A stretch of DNA of 13,201 nucleotides from Byssothecium circinans (lineage: Eukaryota; Ascomycota; Dothideomycetes; Pleosporales; Massarinaceae), in assembly GCA_010015675.1 (NCBI GenBank), contig ML976990.1, positions 648,193 through 661,393 on the forward strand, read 5' to 3'. The notes under the pieces are model-generated. The model worked only from the letters and a program-made list of their open reading frames with translations, was not told where the DNA came from and made no database searches. This document shows, piece by piece, positions 1 through 8,468 of the stretch. Both the position numbers and the translations under genes were made by a program. Every line of letters begins with the position of its first letter. Positions within the stretch are counted from its first letter, which is position 1.

Positions 1-140
1 CCCCCTCCCGTACAGCCGTAATTACGACGTAAAATACACGAAACATGGCTACTGTACGGCTACTTTACGACTCACAAAAGGGCTACTTACGTACGCCCCG
101 AGGGGGACTACGGGCCGTAAACTACGGCTGATACTACGGA
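1..140. repeat. Cluster of short TACGG/CCGTA and GGCTACT repeats
   Basis: The pentamer TACGG or its complement CCGTA occurs seven times in 140 bp (8-12, 16-20, 55-59, 109-113, 115-119, 123-127, 135-139). GGCTACT occurs three times within 41 bp (47-53, 58-64, 81-87). Copies lie in both orientations, so the patch has local dyad symmetry, for example around 109-119. This is far denser than the rest of the window. Such patches are typical of terminal or subterminal parts of DNA transposons or MITEs, but the other end is outside the window and no family can be named. Confidence 0.5.
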
Positions 141-1043
141 CTGTTGGACACGCTGGATGATCTCTCCGACAGACAAGACACATTGCCATGGTGGTATCCG
201 ATCTCTGGAGACGTCGGATCCGCGAAGGGCTTCAAGGACTGGCTTTTGGTAATTAGGAACACAGAATGGGGTAGGGTTGGCGTGAAGCTTATCGTAAGGG
301 TCTTGGAAGCAGTGAGATATGCGCCGAAAGGGACATTGAAGATGACTGAGGAGTTCATTGGTGCAGCGGATTCGTTGATTGCGGGCGGGAAGAAGGGATT
401 GTTCACGCCCATGTATCTGATGGTAGGCCGGAAGCCAACTGCATAAACTTGTGCTTCGTATTGGGAGAACCATCCATGTCATCAATGCTTGCAGAAGTTT
501 GTGAAGATTAGGCAGCGCGCAACTTCCAAGGTGAACTGTACTGTTGTTCCTGGTTTGATTGTTGAAGCGTCGTTGGTACTTAAAATCAGGCTTGCCGTTA
601 TTTTGACTGTAGAGAAGAATTAGTTGGGAGATAGTAAGAGAAGCCTTCCTCTGGTAGTTGTACATACGGTTGACATTTCCAGCAGTATAGCTATACGAAA
701 TACTCGAATCCTGCCCTTGACTCTTTAACTCCCCGAAAAGCGAATGAAACGAACCATTCGACCCATGCGGAGGCGTGGTCGCTAGGCCAAACAGTCTCAT
801 ATAGCAACGTCTTTGGAACAAGTATCCGTAACAAGCTGATCCTTAACCCGTGAATCAGTTCCAAGTTTTCACCGCTGGCATCACCGTCGTAACATAACCC
901 GGGAAGGCGTCGGTACTCCTGAAATAGTTGCTGACGGTGGGCGCGCTAACAATCCGAAAGTTACCTGCATTACGCAAAGCACTCGGGTTATGGGCTCCTC
1001 TTCTTCGACAGACTACGGAGGTTCCCATGTGTTCATCGTCGCA
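108..1043 (-). pseudogene. Unidentified coding-like frame with two internal stops
   Basis: One minus-strand frame is open from 1043 to 108 except for a TGA at 857-855 and a TAA at 845-843. The longest uninterrupted piece, 842-108, has about 244 codons. A first ATG in this frame lies near 1028 (MGTSVV...). An intron from about 847 bounded by GT..CAG could remove both stops, so a functional spliced gene is not excluded. A second minus frame ending at 134 is also open over about 110 codons and uses C-ending codons, so a frameshift is another possibility. Both frames end in TAG codons made by the TACGG repeat patch, as if the 3' end had been cut off or replaced by it. I see no signal peptide, convincing membrane segment or known motif and do not recognise the protein. 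Both stops could derive from CGA or CAA by C-to-T change, as in RIP, but this is inference. Confidence 0.25.
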
Positions 1044-1047
1044 TCAC

Positions 1048-1682
1048 TGTGCTTTCCCTAGAAATAGGTTGATGCTAATGGAAATGGAAGGGAAGCCGCG
1101 AAATGTTTAGAGAGGTCGTCCAGCTCCAACATCGAAGGAAGACCATGAGCCATCTAACCTTTCCCGTTCATATACTGTACGCGTGCCCCAGGGAACCACA
1201 AGTCTTGCCAAAACATCGGGATGGGACGCCTGAAATTAACATTGCTGCGTACTGTCACCTCTTCAGGTTAAAATAAGAGCTAGCGACTGCACAGAACCAG
1301 GAGGAAAAATACAGGAAAGTCTGCGGAAACGGTGTGAAGTGGCGAGAGTACTTTGTGTGTGAGTACCGTCTTATGGTGCTCAGGAGAGAACTCTACGTAG
1401 GCCATGGCCAAGCCCGATATAAGCAGGGTACTAAAGGATGATAACAATTGAATAGCGCATCCTCTGCGAAAGACCGAATGCTTCCAGCGGAAAACCCAAT
1501 GACTTTATCACGTGACTATATCTTTCACCACGGCTTAGCGTGGACCGTGCGCTGACGGTAGCTAGGATAGCGGAGCATACAGAATACCGCCTAGAAGAGC
1601 CATAAAAATCCCATAGCATCACCAAAGGCATGTACGAAAGATATCTTCAGTTTCAGAAGAAAAATTAGCTGTATAAGTAAAT
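1048..1682. other. Gene-free stretch upstream of the dehydratase
   Basis: About 640 bp with no convincing coding frame on either strand. The open frames here are under 70 codons and lack conserved-looking sequence. I see no tRNA-like B box and no long repeat. It lies between the coding relic and the presumed promoter of the dehydratase gene. Confidence 0.5.
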
Positions 1683-1740
1683 GCGGGGTAGGTACTGTGA
1701 GAGTGGGGATCCTTTTTGAGATAGGTAATAGTAACCCCGC
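1683..1740. promoter_or_regulatory. Cluster of three CreA-type (SYGGRG) sites
   Basis: GCGGGG at 1683-1688, GTGGGG at 1703-1708 and CCCCGC (reverse GCGGGG) at 1735-1740 all match the SYGGRG consensus of the fungal carbon-catabolite repressor CreA/Cre1. The outer two form an inverted pair, GCGGGGT...ACCCCGC. They lie 300-350 bp upstream of the dehydratase ATG. Catabolite control of a catabolic enzyme would make sense, but the consensus is short and degenerate, so the role is inferred. Confidence 0.4.
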
Positions 1741-1747
1741 CACTTTT

Positions 1748-1752
1748 ATTGG
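1748..1752 (-). promoter_or_regulatory. CCAAT box (ATTGG on + strand)
   Basis: ATTGG, the complement of CCAAT, lies about 285 bp upstream of the dehydratase ATG and next to the CreA-like cluster. CCAAT is bound by the HAP/CBC complex in fungi. The match is only five bases. Confidence 0.3.
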
Positions 1753-1903
1753 TCAATACAACAGTAGACTACCAGAACCGTTCTATCTAATGTATGTCGT
1801 CCACTCAACCGATAGGCCCAACTCGGCCTCGTGTTCGGTTACCTCGCAGTGCAAGCAAATCGGATAAGATAAACAGACGCCTATGGCAATCCATCAACTA
1901 CAG

Positions 1904-2036
1904 TTACTACACCACCCAACCAACTATTTACTACAAAACCACACCCAAGCTCACATCTACCTTATTCCACACTCACTCATCCACTCCCAACCCTTACATC
2001 CACCACCCCAACACATCACACCTCACACCTCTCACC
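1904..2036 (+). promoter_or_regulatory. Nearly G-free 5' leader of the dehydratase gene
   Basis: From 1904 to the start codon there is only one G (1949), and the last 87 bases before the ATG contain none. The strand is rich in C, A and T with CCAAC, CACAC and TCCAC runs. CT/CA-rich leaders just before the ATG are common in fungal genes and should stay unstructured in mRNA. The composition also argues that this is leader and not coding, although the frame is open from 1794. Confidence 0.6.
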
Positions 2037-3176
2037 ATGGCCCAACCCACCTCCCCCACCCCCCTAAAAATAACCCGCATAGATGTCTATCACACCCCCC
2101 TTCCCTACGCCGCAGGCGTCTACCATCTCTCCAGCTCCCGCACCTACACCACCTTCGACGCCACGCTCGTGCGCCTCACAACCTCGACCGGCCTAACCGG
2201 CTGGGGCGAAAGCACGCCCTTCGGCGGCACATTCATCGCCGCGCACGCCCTCGGCGTCCGCGCCGGCATCGCAGAACTCGCCCCGCACATCCTCGGCCTG
2301 GACCCGCGGCGCGTCGACCGCGTGAACGAGGCCATGGACGCCGCGCTGCTGGGCCACGAGCACGCGAAGACGGCCATCGACGTCGCGTGCTGGGATTTAT
2401 TCGGCAAGGCCGTGGGGATGCCGGTGTGCGAATTGTTAGGGGGACGCACGGGGGTGGGATTGAGAAGGATGTCGTCGTTGGGGGTTTGTTCGGCGGGCGA
2501 GATGAGGGAGAGGGTGAGGGAGTCCAGGGCGAAGGGGTACGGCGGCCATTCTATTAAGATCGATGGGGCGGATCCGCAGGCGAGTGCGGATCTGATTGCT
2601 GCTGCTGTCGCGGATAGAGTGCCTGGAGAGGTGTTTATCGCGGATGCGAATTGTGGGTTGAGCGTTGAGGTGGCGTTGCGGATGCTGAGGTTGGTGCCGC
2701 CCGGGTTGGACTTTGTGCTGGAGAGTCCGTGTCGGACGTTGCGGGAGACGGTGTCGTTGAGGCGGAGAACCGATGTGCCGATTCTAGTGGACGAGATTGC
2801 GACGGATGTCGAGTCTGTGGTGCAGATTGTTGCGGAGGATGTTGCGGACGGGGTTAATCTTAAGATTTCGAAGGTTGGGGGGTTGACTAAGGCGAGGCGT
2901 GTGAGGGATATTTGCCTTGCGGCTGGGTATACGATGAGCGTGCAGGATTGTTGGGGTTCGGATGTGTCGTTTGCGGCGATTGTGCATCTGGCGCAGACGA
3001 TTCCGGAGAGGAGTCTGAGGTGTATTCTGGATGTGAGGGATGAGTCTACGATTAGGATTGCGGATTGCGAGTATGGGGTTGGGGAGGATGGGAGTATTAC
3101 GGCTCCTACTGCACCGGGTTTGGGGATCACACCTCGTTTGGATGTCCTGGGAGAACCTGTGGTTAGTTATTCATAA
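2037..3176 (+). CDS. Enolase-superfamily dehydratase, probable cis-3-hydroxy-L-proline dehydratase
   Basis: Intronless, 379 aa, normal length for the mandelate racemase/muconate lactonizing enzyme group. The N-terminal capping domain covers about residues 10-135, followed by a barrel domain. The three Mg2+ ligands appear at strand ends: D203 (FIADANCG), E229 (VLESPC) and D252 (ILVDEIA). Lysines in the catalytic positions are K174 (HSIKID) and K276 (NLKISKVGGL); a QDCWGSD motif follows at 303-309. These, with the SIKID form in place of KxK, fit the hydroxyproline dehydratase branch, which turns cis-3-hydroxy-L-proline into pyrroline-2-carboxylate by losing water. The exact substrate is inferred; another acid-sugar or amino-acid substrate is possible. 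I chose ATG 2037 (CACCATGG) over the in-frame 1794 because homologous sequence begins near residue 10 and upstream is G-poor leader. No targeting signal is visible, so it is probably cytosolic. Codon choice changes sharply near residue 121. Confidence 0.85.
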   Translation: MAQPTSPTPLKITRIDVYHTPLPYAAGVYHLSSSRTYTTFDATLVRLTTSTGLTGWGESTPFGGTFIAAHALGVRAGIAELAPHILGLDPRRVDRVNEAMDAALLGHEHAKTAIDVACWDLFGKAVGMPVCELLGGRTGVGLRRMSSLGVCSAGEMRERVRESRAKGYGGHSIKIDGADPQASADLIAAAVADRVPGEVFIADANCGLSVEVALRMLRLVPPGLDFVLESPCRTLRETVSLRRRTDVPILVDEIATDVESVVQIVAEDVADGVNLKISKVGGLTKARRVRDICLAAGYTMSVQDCWGSDVSFAAIVHLAQTIPERSLRCILDVRDESTIRIADCEYGVGEDGSITAPTAPGLGITPRLDVLGEPVVSYS

Positions 3177-3491
3177 CTTTTCGAATGCTCGAAAACTTGG
3201 CATACGTGCAATGATATTTAGCCCACGCCTTCTTTAATAGCCCCTCTTTAATTGGCCTTTACTGACGGCTGAGAATGAGGATGTTCAACGAGACTTTATT
3301 CTCTCCCCCCTAAAGCACAATATACAACACTCCAAGACACGCTATGCACGCCCAGATATCCCCTGCCATCCATACCCCTGCCCTCATCCCAGTCCAATTC
3401 ACTAACCACCAAGTCACAAAGATCCATACAAATATATACATACACAAACACACGCCTTTGGCTTACCACCCTCCTCCCTCCACACGCTAAC
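3177..3491. other. Convergent intergenic region between dehydratase and RAV1
   Basis: 315 bp holding the 3' ends of two genes that face each other. It is A+T- and C-rich on the plus strand, with an ATATATACATACACAAACAC-type simple stretch around 3430-3450. Both transcripts probably end here and may overlap. There is no convincing ORF or canonical AATAAA; fungal poly(A) signals are often degenerate. Confidence 0.5.
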
Positions 3492-6400
3492 TTAAAACCC
3501 AAAAGCATCCAACAAACTATTAGCATCCGGTTCATTAAACTGCGTCGGCGGCGGTTTCATCTTCTCTTCCTTCTTCTCACCCTTTCCATCCATCCCATAT
3601 CTCTTCTTCTCCTTCTCCTCCATTTCCCCCTCGCTGTCACCTTCACTCGACACCTCCGTAACTCCGCCTTTCTCTGCCGCTAGCGCGTTGCTAAGATGTT
3701 CCCGAGCAGGAAGATCAGCGACTACCAACGAACTCCGTCTCCGCAGGAGTTTCCTCGGATCAAAGTCAAAGTCGGTAGCGGATTGGTGGAAATTGCGGGC
3801 GTGGAACGAGGTATTTGGTATAGCGGGGCTGAGAGGGGGGTGGTTGGATAGGCGTTTGGTTGGGGGCGGGGGTGTGAGGAATTCCCATGTTTTGACTACA
3901 TTGGGTTAGCACGACATCTTCTACCACAAGACTTGAACCCAATTAAAGATGGAAAGATGGAAGAGAGAGAAAGGGACTACGGAGGCAGGGAAGCAATAAA
4001 GATGAAACGTACCAAGGTCCAAAGCCAAAACATCGCACCCCATCCTCCCATACAACTCCGCGGTCTTAATCACAAACTCCCACTCCTCCCTCATCCCCAC
4101 CCGACTCGCCCCCCTGAGCGTCTGCAAACTTTTCTCCCTCAGCTGTCGGTAAATCACCACCAGCGCTGGATCATCGGTTAAAAAGCTTCTGCTCTCAAAA
4201 CTCGGCGTCTCTGCCCCTGACTCCGAGCTCTCGACTAAGCTGGATAGAGGGGATACAAGACTTCGCACAGCGCTGTCGCGCTTATTGATCATCCAAAACG
4301 CCCATGTAGCAAGCCAGCGGTTGCCTTCGCGCGCAGCTTGCGGCAGGATCTTTTCGCGCAGGAAGGTCTGCAAGATAGGGGATGCATCACCGCCGTACAC
4401 CCTTGCGACAGTAATAGCGAGCTGTGTGTCTCCCAACTGATTGTGCAGCACCGAAATCGCGTCAAGTAAATGATCGGCCAGCAAAAAGAAGGCCGCAGCA
4501 TATTCAAACCTGCGCCTCCCCATAAGCGCATACGCATTCTTCAAAGCAGCAGTCTTCCAGCGCGGTTCATTGAAGTTGTTTGAGAGGAGGCGGTGAGTCG
4601 TGGTTTGTTCGCGGGACCAGGTTGCCATGCGCCAGAGGCCGAGGAGGACGGGTTTCTTGCGGAGAGCTAGGTAGTGGAGACTGCAGTCTACGGGGTTCTT
4701 GTCTTCGGTTTTTGTGTATTCGTTTCGGGCGATGACTTCGAATTGCGCGCGCTGTAATTGTATCAGTAACGTGACCCTCAAAGGAGGTGGTCGAAGTCAG
4801 GGCATGCTTACAAGGGCAGTGATGTCCGTCATCCACATGAACATGCCCGACTCCTTCGCATGCTGCCACAGCATTTTCGCACTAAAGTGTCTCGACACCA
4901 GATCCACTAAAATATCCTGGCTCTGTGAGTGAAACGCCCATGTGATTTCTCGCCATGAAATTGGCCCCGTCTTGGCCTCGTTGAGCACATGTTGCCGGAA
5001 GAAGAGCAAAAAGCGGCCAGCATTGTCATCAATCGAACGGCGGTGCTTTTCGACCATGCCCACACATTCGATGATGTCGGCGAGATGGAACTGCTCGCGA
5101 CTGGAGAGCAGAGGAATCTGTTTGGTTTGTACAAGCTCGTTAAGGGAGGAAGCCACTTCTTCCGTTACTGTCTCTGGCTCGGTGTCATCGGAGAAGTCGG
5201 CATAGGAAGAATGCATCTCCTTTCGTGAGGCTGTCATCTGATCCTGCCATATGTTAGCACCACTCTACGCAAGACTTCCAGAAGACGTACATCAGGGCCT
5301 TCGGAGAACTCCTCGGCCGAGAAACCAAGCGAGCTGTCTAGCTCCTCTCCTTCTGTCCAGAACTTTAGCTTCTGGAATAGCCGGATCAAGATACGTTGTG
5401 CGAGCAAAAGTTTGCCTGACAATACGCATTGCGAAAGCAGTTGAGGATGATACACTGGCAATGGACCGTTAAGTCTGCTGACAGCGGTAAAAATGTCGAT
5501 AGACGCCTTTTTGCGCGAGATGGTGCGCAAGCTAGGAAACAAGCCCTCTGATACCTCTACATTCTCGTCCTGAATGAAGAGCTGGTTTCCGGCGCCGATG
5601 ACGAGATTACCACTTCCCAACCACACCGAGTCACCGATGGGATGAGGCGTGATATCACGGATGCGCACATCGCGAATCTGTACCCATGAAGGCCCGGCAT
5701 TGAGGTAGTCGTACCTCAGCTGAGCATAGATCACCACACGATGCGGGAATCCGACGGCTAGAATGGACTGATTGTCCGGCGTCGACGACCAATCAAGATC
5801 CTGAATAACACCATTGCCTTCAAATGCTTCCTCATATTCTAGCTGCGCACTCCGAGTATTCCAGATAGTCAAAGTTGTCTTCTCCGAGTCGACAAGGGCG
5901 GCTTTTCGTATTGACGTTCCGCTCGCTAGTGAAGGATTCGGTATGCCAGTCTCGACCATCGATGTTTGTAGCCACTCCAGTTTGCGCTCTTCAATGTTGA
6001 CCCTTGCTGTCCATGAGCTGATGATGCCCGACTTGGTATACGAAATGGCGATGTCGCGGGCAAAGGTATCCAGGAAGCCCGAAATGACTGGCGCTGAACC
6101 CGCAGGATCAACCGGCAGCACGAAAGCGAGATCATTTCCAGAGCCCAGATCGAAAGTCGAGAATTCCTCAATGCTAATATCATTATGCCCGTTCGTGTAT
6201 CCGTTGGTCATTGATGAGATAGTAGAGAGCTTGCGTCCGGTGACTGGATCTCTGTCAAGCAACGGAAGTCTGACTTCCCAGCAGATGCTCTTCATCGCAG
6301 AGCTTATAGTCGCAATGTGCACAAGGCGGCCTCCAGGCTGCGTTTCTGGGATAACGAGTAGGCACAGCGGTCTGCCCTGCAACTTGTAGGGAAGGCGCGC

Positions 6401-7990
6401 CACCTCTGCCGCAGCCGGTCCTCGGGTGTCCCACAGTGCAATATGTTCGTGGTGTAGGAAGACGATGAAATTTCCCTCTTGCAACAAAGACGTGCGATGG
6501 ATATGCTCAGTCACCTTGACAGTGCTGTGCCGATGCAAGGTCATGCCATGTTCCGTCGGTCGCTGAACCCACACGATACACTCATCTGTCACCGTTCTTG
6601 ATACCAGCGCTCGGCCACTCGGCGTGCGATTGACCTTTTTGATCGCATGGGAATGGCCCGTCCAGACAGCCTTTCGCTGTATACGCTTACTCTGCGCGGG
6701 TGACGGATCGAGAAGATAGTCCATGCGCGCCTGCAGCCATTCTACCCGGCCGTCAAAGTGATGCGCGAGGATAGTGAATGCCGAATCCGGTTTTTCATGA
6801 CAAAAGGCGTAGAATTGAACGTTATCTTGAAGTGCGGTAGGTTCGTTCGCAAAGTGCAGATGCAGTCCATCCATATGCGCCACACTGAACACATCCGTCT
6901 CTCTCTTGACCTGCCCTCCAATGTTTTCGAATCCCCAAGCCGTCATGTTCCCCCGATCGTCCAGCACGACGCATATCTCCGGATTCCGATTTGCGACCTC
7001 AATCAGGTGATTCAGCGCCATCTCATCCTTCTCTTTGGCTGTAGCCTGCTGCACCGCTCTTTCCGTCGCATGTGTAAAGTACTTGCCATCCACAAAGAAT
7101 GCAAATCTCTTCTCCGACGCATGGTCCAGCGACCTCGGCTTTATCGAATCGAAAAGGTCCACCTCAGTCCACAGCGCCATGCCGTCCATACCGTGATGCT
7201 CGCCCGTAACCCAAATCCGCACCTTGTAATCGGCACATATCGTATACAGCACATTATCCGCCGTCTGCTCTCTGTGGAATGGCTGCCGCCAATGGATGCC
7301 GGTAATCACATTCGGATGCGGCAGGTAATAGTAATCGAAATGTTGGTCCTCGGAGCCATACGCCAACCGCCTCCATATCTTTAATAGCCGATCATACCGT
7401 CCCGTTGAAGCAATCAACTCGGCGTCCGGTGAGAAATACGCGAACTTGACCGTATTCGCCAGCCGTTTCGTCCATATGCGCTCCGTTGCACCGTGCGCGT
7501 TGAACAGTGTGAGGGAGGCGCTGCCGGCGAGTAATTCGTCGGCAAGGCCCCACGATAGCGTCGTTATCGAGTCGTCTGGGTCCGGCAGGGTGACGCTGCC
7601 CTGGAGCGACCACTACGCGCACCGTCAGCGTGTCTCCTTTCTCTTTTCTTGTGATGGGACATCACCCAACCTTAACCGCGCCCTCATCCTGCCCGTACGG
7701 CTTATATATGTAAATATGGTGCGTGGAACAGACGGCGAGCTTGCCGGTGTTTTCGTCGAGCGCGACGGCTTCGAGCTCGGTTTCTTCGTCGATGTAAGTC
7801 GTTTGCAGGACGTGTGAGGGGGAATCGAGGATGATGAGCGCGTTTCCGGATATGTAAGCCTATAGTAACATTAGCAATTTCTTGGGAAGGCATGCAGAGT
7901 ATGGCGCACTATTATCTGTTGGCGTTCCCAGAGACCATGAGTGACAGCTTGCAGTTTTGCCTGCGGCCGTCCTGGGAGGATGTCGCGCAT
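3492..7990 (-). CDS. RAV1: RAV1: RAVE complex subunit, V-ATPase assembly regulator (six exons)
   Basis: Exons (minus strand): 7990-7910, 7859-7671, 7612-5291, 5243-4812, 4751-4013, 3895-3492; they join in frame to 1388 aa, near yeast Rav1 (1357). Introns are 50, 58, 47, 60 and 117 nt. The start MRDILPGRPQ and the end NSLLDAFGF are those expected for fungal Rav1. The N-terminal half is a WD40/beta-propeller region (for example ISGNALIIL near 30-38, ASTGRYDRLLKIW near 158-170, ADYKVRIW near 220). The Rav1p C-terminal domain runs from about 650 to 1280, with HLADIIECVG, MLWQHAKESGMFMWMTD and RWKTAALKNAYALMGRRRFEYA segments. The last 58 residues are Glu/Lys-rich before the conserved tail. RAVE reassembles V1 with Vo on vacuolar and endosomal membranes, controlling acidification in response to glucose. 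The donor of intron 2 (GTTGGG) is weak; GTTAAG six bases earlier would also keep frame but would drop a Val-Lys that I expect the family to have. Confidence 0.93.
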
Positions 7991-8468
7991 CAAGAGGGCA
8001 ATTTAGGGTGCCACTACCGATGCCACATTGTCCGTTCAATTTCTCATAAACTGGCGAGCTGAGAGAAGAAAGCCTAAGGTGCGATGAGACTGGCATAATT
8101 GAGAGCTGATCGGAACCTAAAGTGAGGTGTGCAGGAGCTCACGCGCACGGCCCACGTGTGTCGTCAGGGCTTCCGATCATCAATAATGTCTCCGAAGCAG
8201 TAACAAACATTCTGAAGAGAAAACATATCTAGGATGTATTTTAAATAGATAGGCTTGAGGAGAACAAAAACCGGCGATCAAGCAAGATAGTTTGGCAACG
8301 CCACTTTGCATTTGAGCAACATCCCGGAAACAGCATCATGCAGCGTCGGTCCGACCTCGGGATATCACGTGCCCATCTTTTCATCAGTCCTTCCATTCGC
8401 GGACTGCATGTGGAAACTGTACTACAGCATGAGCGGGACCAAATCCCAGCGATCCAGCTCAATATTAT
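7991..8468. other. Region between RAV1 start and methyltransferase stop, with upstream ATGs
   Basis: 478 bp holding the methyltransferase 3' end and the RAV1 promoter and leader. On the minus strand there are ATGs at 8096 (78-codon frame overlapping the RAV1 start), 8047 (three-codon ORF) and 8028 (four-codon ORF). CACGTG E-box palindromes lie at 8153-8158 and 8366-8371, and a short inverted repeat GTCGG-T-CCGAC at 8345-8355. The last two probably belong to the 3' UTR of the neighbour. I see no gene here; small frames on either strand lack conserved-looking sequence. Confidence 0.5.
8153..8158. promoter_or_regulatory. CACGTG E-box upstream of RAV1
   Basis: A perfect CACGTG palindrome 163 bp upstream of the RAV1 ATG, a plausible promoter distance. 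In fungi this core is bound by bHLH factors of the Cbf1/Pho4/SREBP kind. Only six bases are involved, so function is unproven. Confidence 0.25.

Noticed and set aside
144..446. 100-codon plus-strand frame in the left region
   Set aside because: It overlaps longer minus-strand frames, has no recognisable motif, and its upstream sequence is the repeat patch.
1794..2036. N-terminal extension of the dehydratase
   Set aside because: The frame is open but it is almost G-free low-complexity sequence, while ATG 2037 has a strong context and fits family length.
1883..2557. 224-codon plus-strand frame starting in the leader
   Set aside because: It is His/Pro/Arg-rich translation of a C-rich leader and of the dehydratase in the wrong frame.
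2144..3130. 328-codon open frame antisense to the dehydratase
   Set aside because: It lacks conserved motifs and is explained by the skewed codon use of the sense gene, whose metal ligands and catalytic lysines are all present.
5814..6389. 191-codon plus-strand frame inside RAV1
   Set aside because: It is antisense to the long third exon of RAV1 and has no coding character of its own.
6758..7384. 208-codon plus-strand frame inside RAV1
   Set aside because: Antisense to the WD40 region of RAV1; no conserved sequence.
8241..8462. 73-codon minus-strand frame just after the methyltransferase stop
   Set aside because: It lies in the expected 3' UTR, has no recognisable motif and could not be linked to the methyltransferase by a plausible intron.
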